A stretch of 64,000 bases of DNA, from contig NZ_PGFH01000001.1 of NCBI RefSeq assembly GCF_002797685.1, positions 620,001-684,000 of the forward strand, in the 5' to 3' direction. Source of the stretch: Salinibacterium amurskyense. Lineage in GTDB: Bacteria; Actinomycetota; Actinomycetes; Actinomycetales; Microbacteriaceae. Within the stretch, counting starts at the first letter, position 1; the number at the start of each line of letters is the position of its first letter. Shown here in pieces: positions 62,801 to 64,000 of this stretch. The translations under genes and the position numbers were made by a program. The notes under the pieces were generated by a model. That model was not told where the DNA came from. It saw nothing but the letters and a program-made list of their open reading frames with translations, and ran no database searches.

Positions 62801-63496
62801 CTACTGCCAGAAGCGCTTCTTGGGCTCCGGTCCGCCGAGAGGCTTGCCGTTGAGCAGGATTCCGGATGACGGGGCATTGATCGTCGTGGCCGCGGCATCC
62901 GGCAGCTCTGGAGTCGCGGTGGCGACGGTTTCGGAGGGTGCAGGTGTCGCAGGAATTGCAGGCGTCGTGGATGTTGTAGGTGCTGCCGCTGGTTCGTTGC
63001 CAACAGCGTCGGCGGGCGTTCCGTGTACGGCAATCGCGGTCTTCATGTATTTGACGAGCAACATGATTGCGAGGAATGCGGCGATGGCGGCGGGAATGAA
63101 GAAGTCTTCGGGGCGTTCAGTGAGGCGGTAGACGATGCGTCCGATGAAGACGTCGCCGAGCAGGCCGCCTTTGCCGCCTACGGCGTTGAACGAGTAGTAG
63201 ACGGAGGAGACGAAGCCGGCGATGACTCCGAGGCTGGTGGCGACGAGGCCGACGAGGAGAGCGAAGGCGAAGCCAAAGCCTCGAACGATGCGGCGGCGCG
63301 AGGCGCTGCCGAAGAAGGTGAAAGCGAAGACCATGCCGAGGCCACCGAAGGTTGCGGAGTACTCGAAGCCAACCTGGCCGATGATGATCGTGACGATCGC
63401 CGTCAGAGGGATCGCGAGTACGGACGCGAGCGCGCCAAGCACGAAGTTATACGGCTTGTGGATCTGCGCGTCAGGGGTGGTCGAGCTGTCGGTCAT
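62801..63496 (-). CDS. Four-span membrane protein, unknown function (paralogue of next)
   Basis: 231 residues from ATG 63496; the frame is open to 63607 but those residues are unconserved. Spans near 16-40, 48-65, 75-105 and 145-163, then a Thr/Pro/Ala-rich tail of about 55 residues ending KRFWQ. It is similar in layout to the gene upstream: a short loop FTFFGSASRRR/ARGSGRSPVTG, then GFAFALLVGLVATSLG, then VYYSFNAVGGKGGLLGD. No known domain. Confidence 0.75.
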   Translation of the reverse strand: MTDSSTTPDAQIHKPYNFVLGALASVLAIPLTAIVTIIIGQVGFEYSATFGGLGMVFAFTFFGSASRRRIVRGFGFAFALLVGLVATSLGVIAGFVSSVYYSFNAVGGKGGLLGDVFIGRIVYRLTERPEDFFIPAAIAAFLAIMLLVKYMKTAIAVHGTPADAVGNEPAAAPTTSTTPAIPATPAPSETVATATPELPDAAATTINAPSSGILLNGKPLGGPEPKKRFWQ

Positions 63497-63558
63497 CGCT
63501 GGGCTTCCGGGTAGTCCGCAGATGGGCATCCTGCAGGCGGCTAATTCCCGGACGGCGA

Positions 63559-64000
63559 CTACCGCTGGGCGGTGGTGTGGGCTCGGGCTGCTCGTGCTTT
63601 CCTCCACACGATCACCACAGAGACTACTGTCACGACGGCAATCGAGGCGAGTATCAACATCACGTTCGCGTCGACCCAGGTTGAGAAGAAGCGTGCAAAC
63701 CCTGAGCTGAGGATGCCGCCGGTGCCTCCGTCGTAGAGGTAGGTGAGAAACAGGCTGTAGGGGTAGCTGATCGCGGCAGCTATGGCCATTGTTACGAGGC
63801 CGATGCCAGCTGCGGCCGTGAACCCTCGCCCGGTGACAGGGGAGCGCCCAGAACCGCGAGCGAAGAACCCGAACGCGATGATAATCGCGAATGGGGCGGT
63901 GGCGGCGCCTGCGGTTGGAGAGTTGAGTCCGAAGACGGCGGCAAGGATGGCAGCGATCGGAATGGTGAGCAGAGCCATGAGTAGGCCGCGCTGAAAATGG
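63559..64000 (-). CDS. Membrane protein, unknown function (5' partial)
   Basis: The frame continues in phase past ATG 63978 to the window edge (codons for HFQRGLL), so the real start may lie outside. At least four spans. The pattern FAIIIAFGFFARGSG, AAISYPYSLFLTYLYDGGTGGILSSG and a final VVTVVSVVIVWRKARAAR matches the neighbouring protein. Same strand, 62 bases apart. Function unknown. Confidence 0.7.
   Translation of the reverse strand, partial: HFQRGLLMALLTIPIAAILAAVFGLNSPTAGAATAPFAIIIAFGFFARGSGRSPVTGRGFTAAAGIGLVTMAIAAAISYPYSLFLTYLYDGGTGGILSSGFARFFSTWVDANVMLILASIAVVTVVSVVIVWRKARAARAHTTAQR

Overview
The window is a 64 kb piece of a high-GC actinobacterial chromosome, most likely from the family Microbacteriaceae. 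This is inferred from the many GTG starts, the mycobacterial-type short N-acetylglutamate synthase, ClpC with a ClgR-like site, DUF3180/DUF2510/DUF4333/bacterial-PH proteins, and the ftsH-folE-folP-folB-folK order. Gene density is high and no stretch longer than 300 bases lacks a gene. I see no phage, transposase, CRISPR array or rRNA. One tRNA-Ser is present.

Layout. 1-7087: the end of ftsH, then the folate operon (folE, folP, folB, folK) running with overlapping stops and starts into DUF3180, two membrane PH-domain proteins, a Rossmann/DUF2520 protein and panC. 7146-9105: lysS and three very small membrane-protein genes. 9102-17805: a galactoside-use locus with a LacI repressor divergent from a GH42 beta-galactosidase, two sugar ABC permeases, a solute-binding lipoprotein and a GH36 alpha-galactosidase; four similar operator-like dyads lie in the divergent region. 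17824-26170 (minus strand): a pirin, a C39-peptidase-like protein, and a dipeptide/oligopeptide ABC system whose binding protein is in one uninterrupted frame with an upstream LysR regulator. 26294-30749: three related lipoproteins of unknown function around an XRE/DUF2975 pair, the least explained part of the window.

30917-36414: clpC, argA, two small conserved proteins and a DUF2510 membrane protein. 36508-40257 (minus): radA, then a sulfur-stress operon (CoA-disulfide reductase-rhodanese, rhodanese, CstR-like regulator) with a perfect operator palindrome. 40397-46816: a small membrane protein, tRNA-Ser, a TetR gene divergent from a flavin amine oxidase, agmatine deiminase and an amidase; the last three could take agmatine through putrescine to aminobutanal. 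46870-56461: a molybdenum cluster holding cofactor synthesis (mogA, moaC, moeA, moaA, moaD, moaE, moeB), a HTH-TOBE molybdate-binding protein, modABC and a MOSC protein. 56638-59247: PH, GyrI-like, DUF6328 and YihY/BrkB proteins. 59312-62171 (minus): csoR-copZ-copA copper export with its own operator. 62290-64000: a CxxC protein and two related membrane proteins, the last cut by the window edge.

Regulatory reading. At least fourteen gene starts have a TANNNT hexamer 6-7 bases before ATG/GTG and no obvious Shine-Dalgarno sequence, which suggests that leaderless transcription is common here. The two CsoR-family regulators differ exactly at the copper-ligand histidine, yet their operators are nearly the same.
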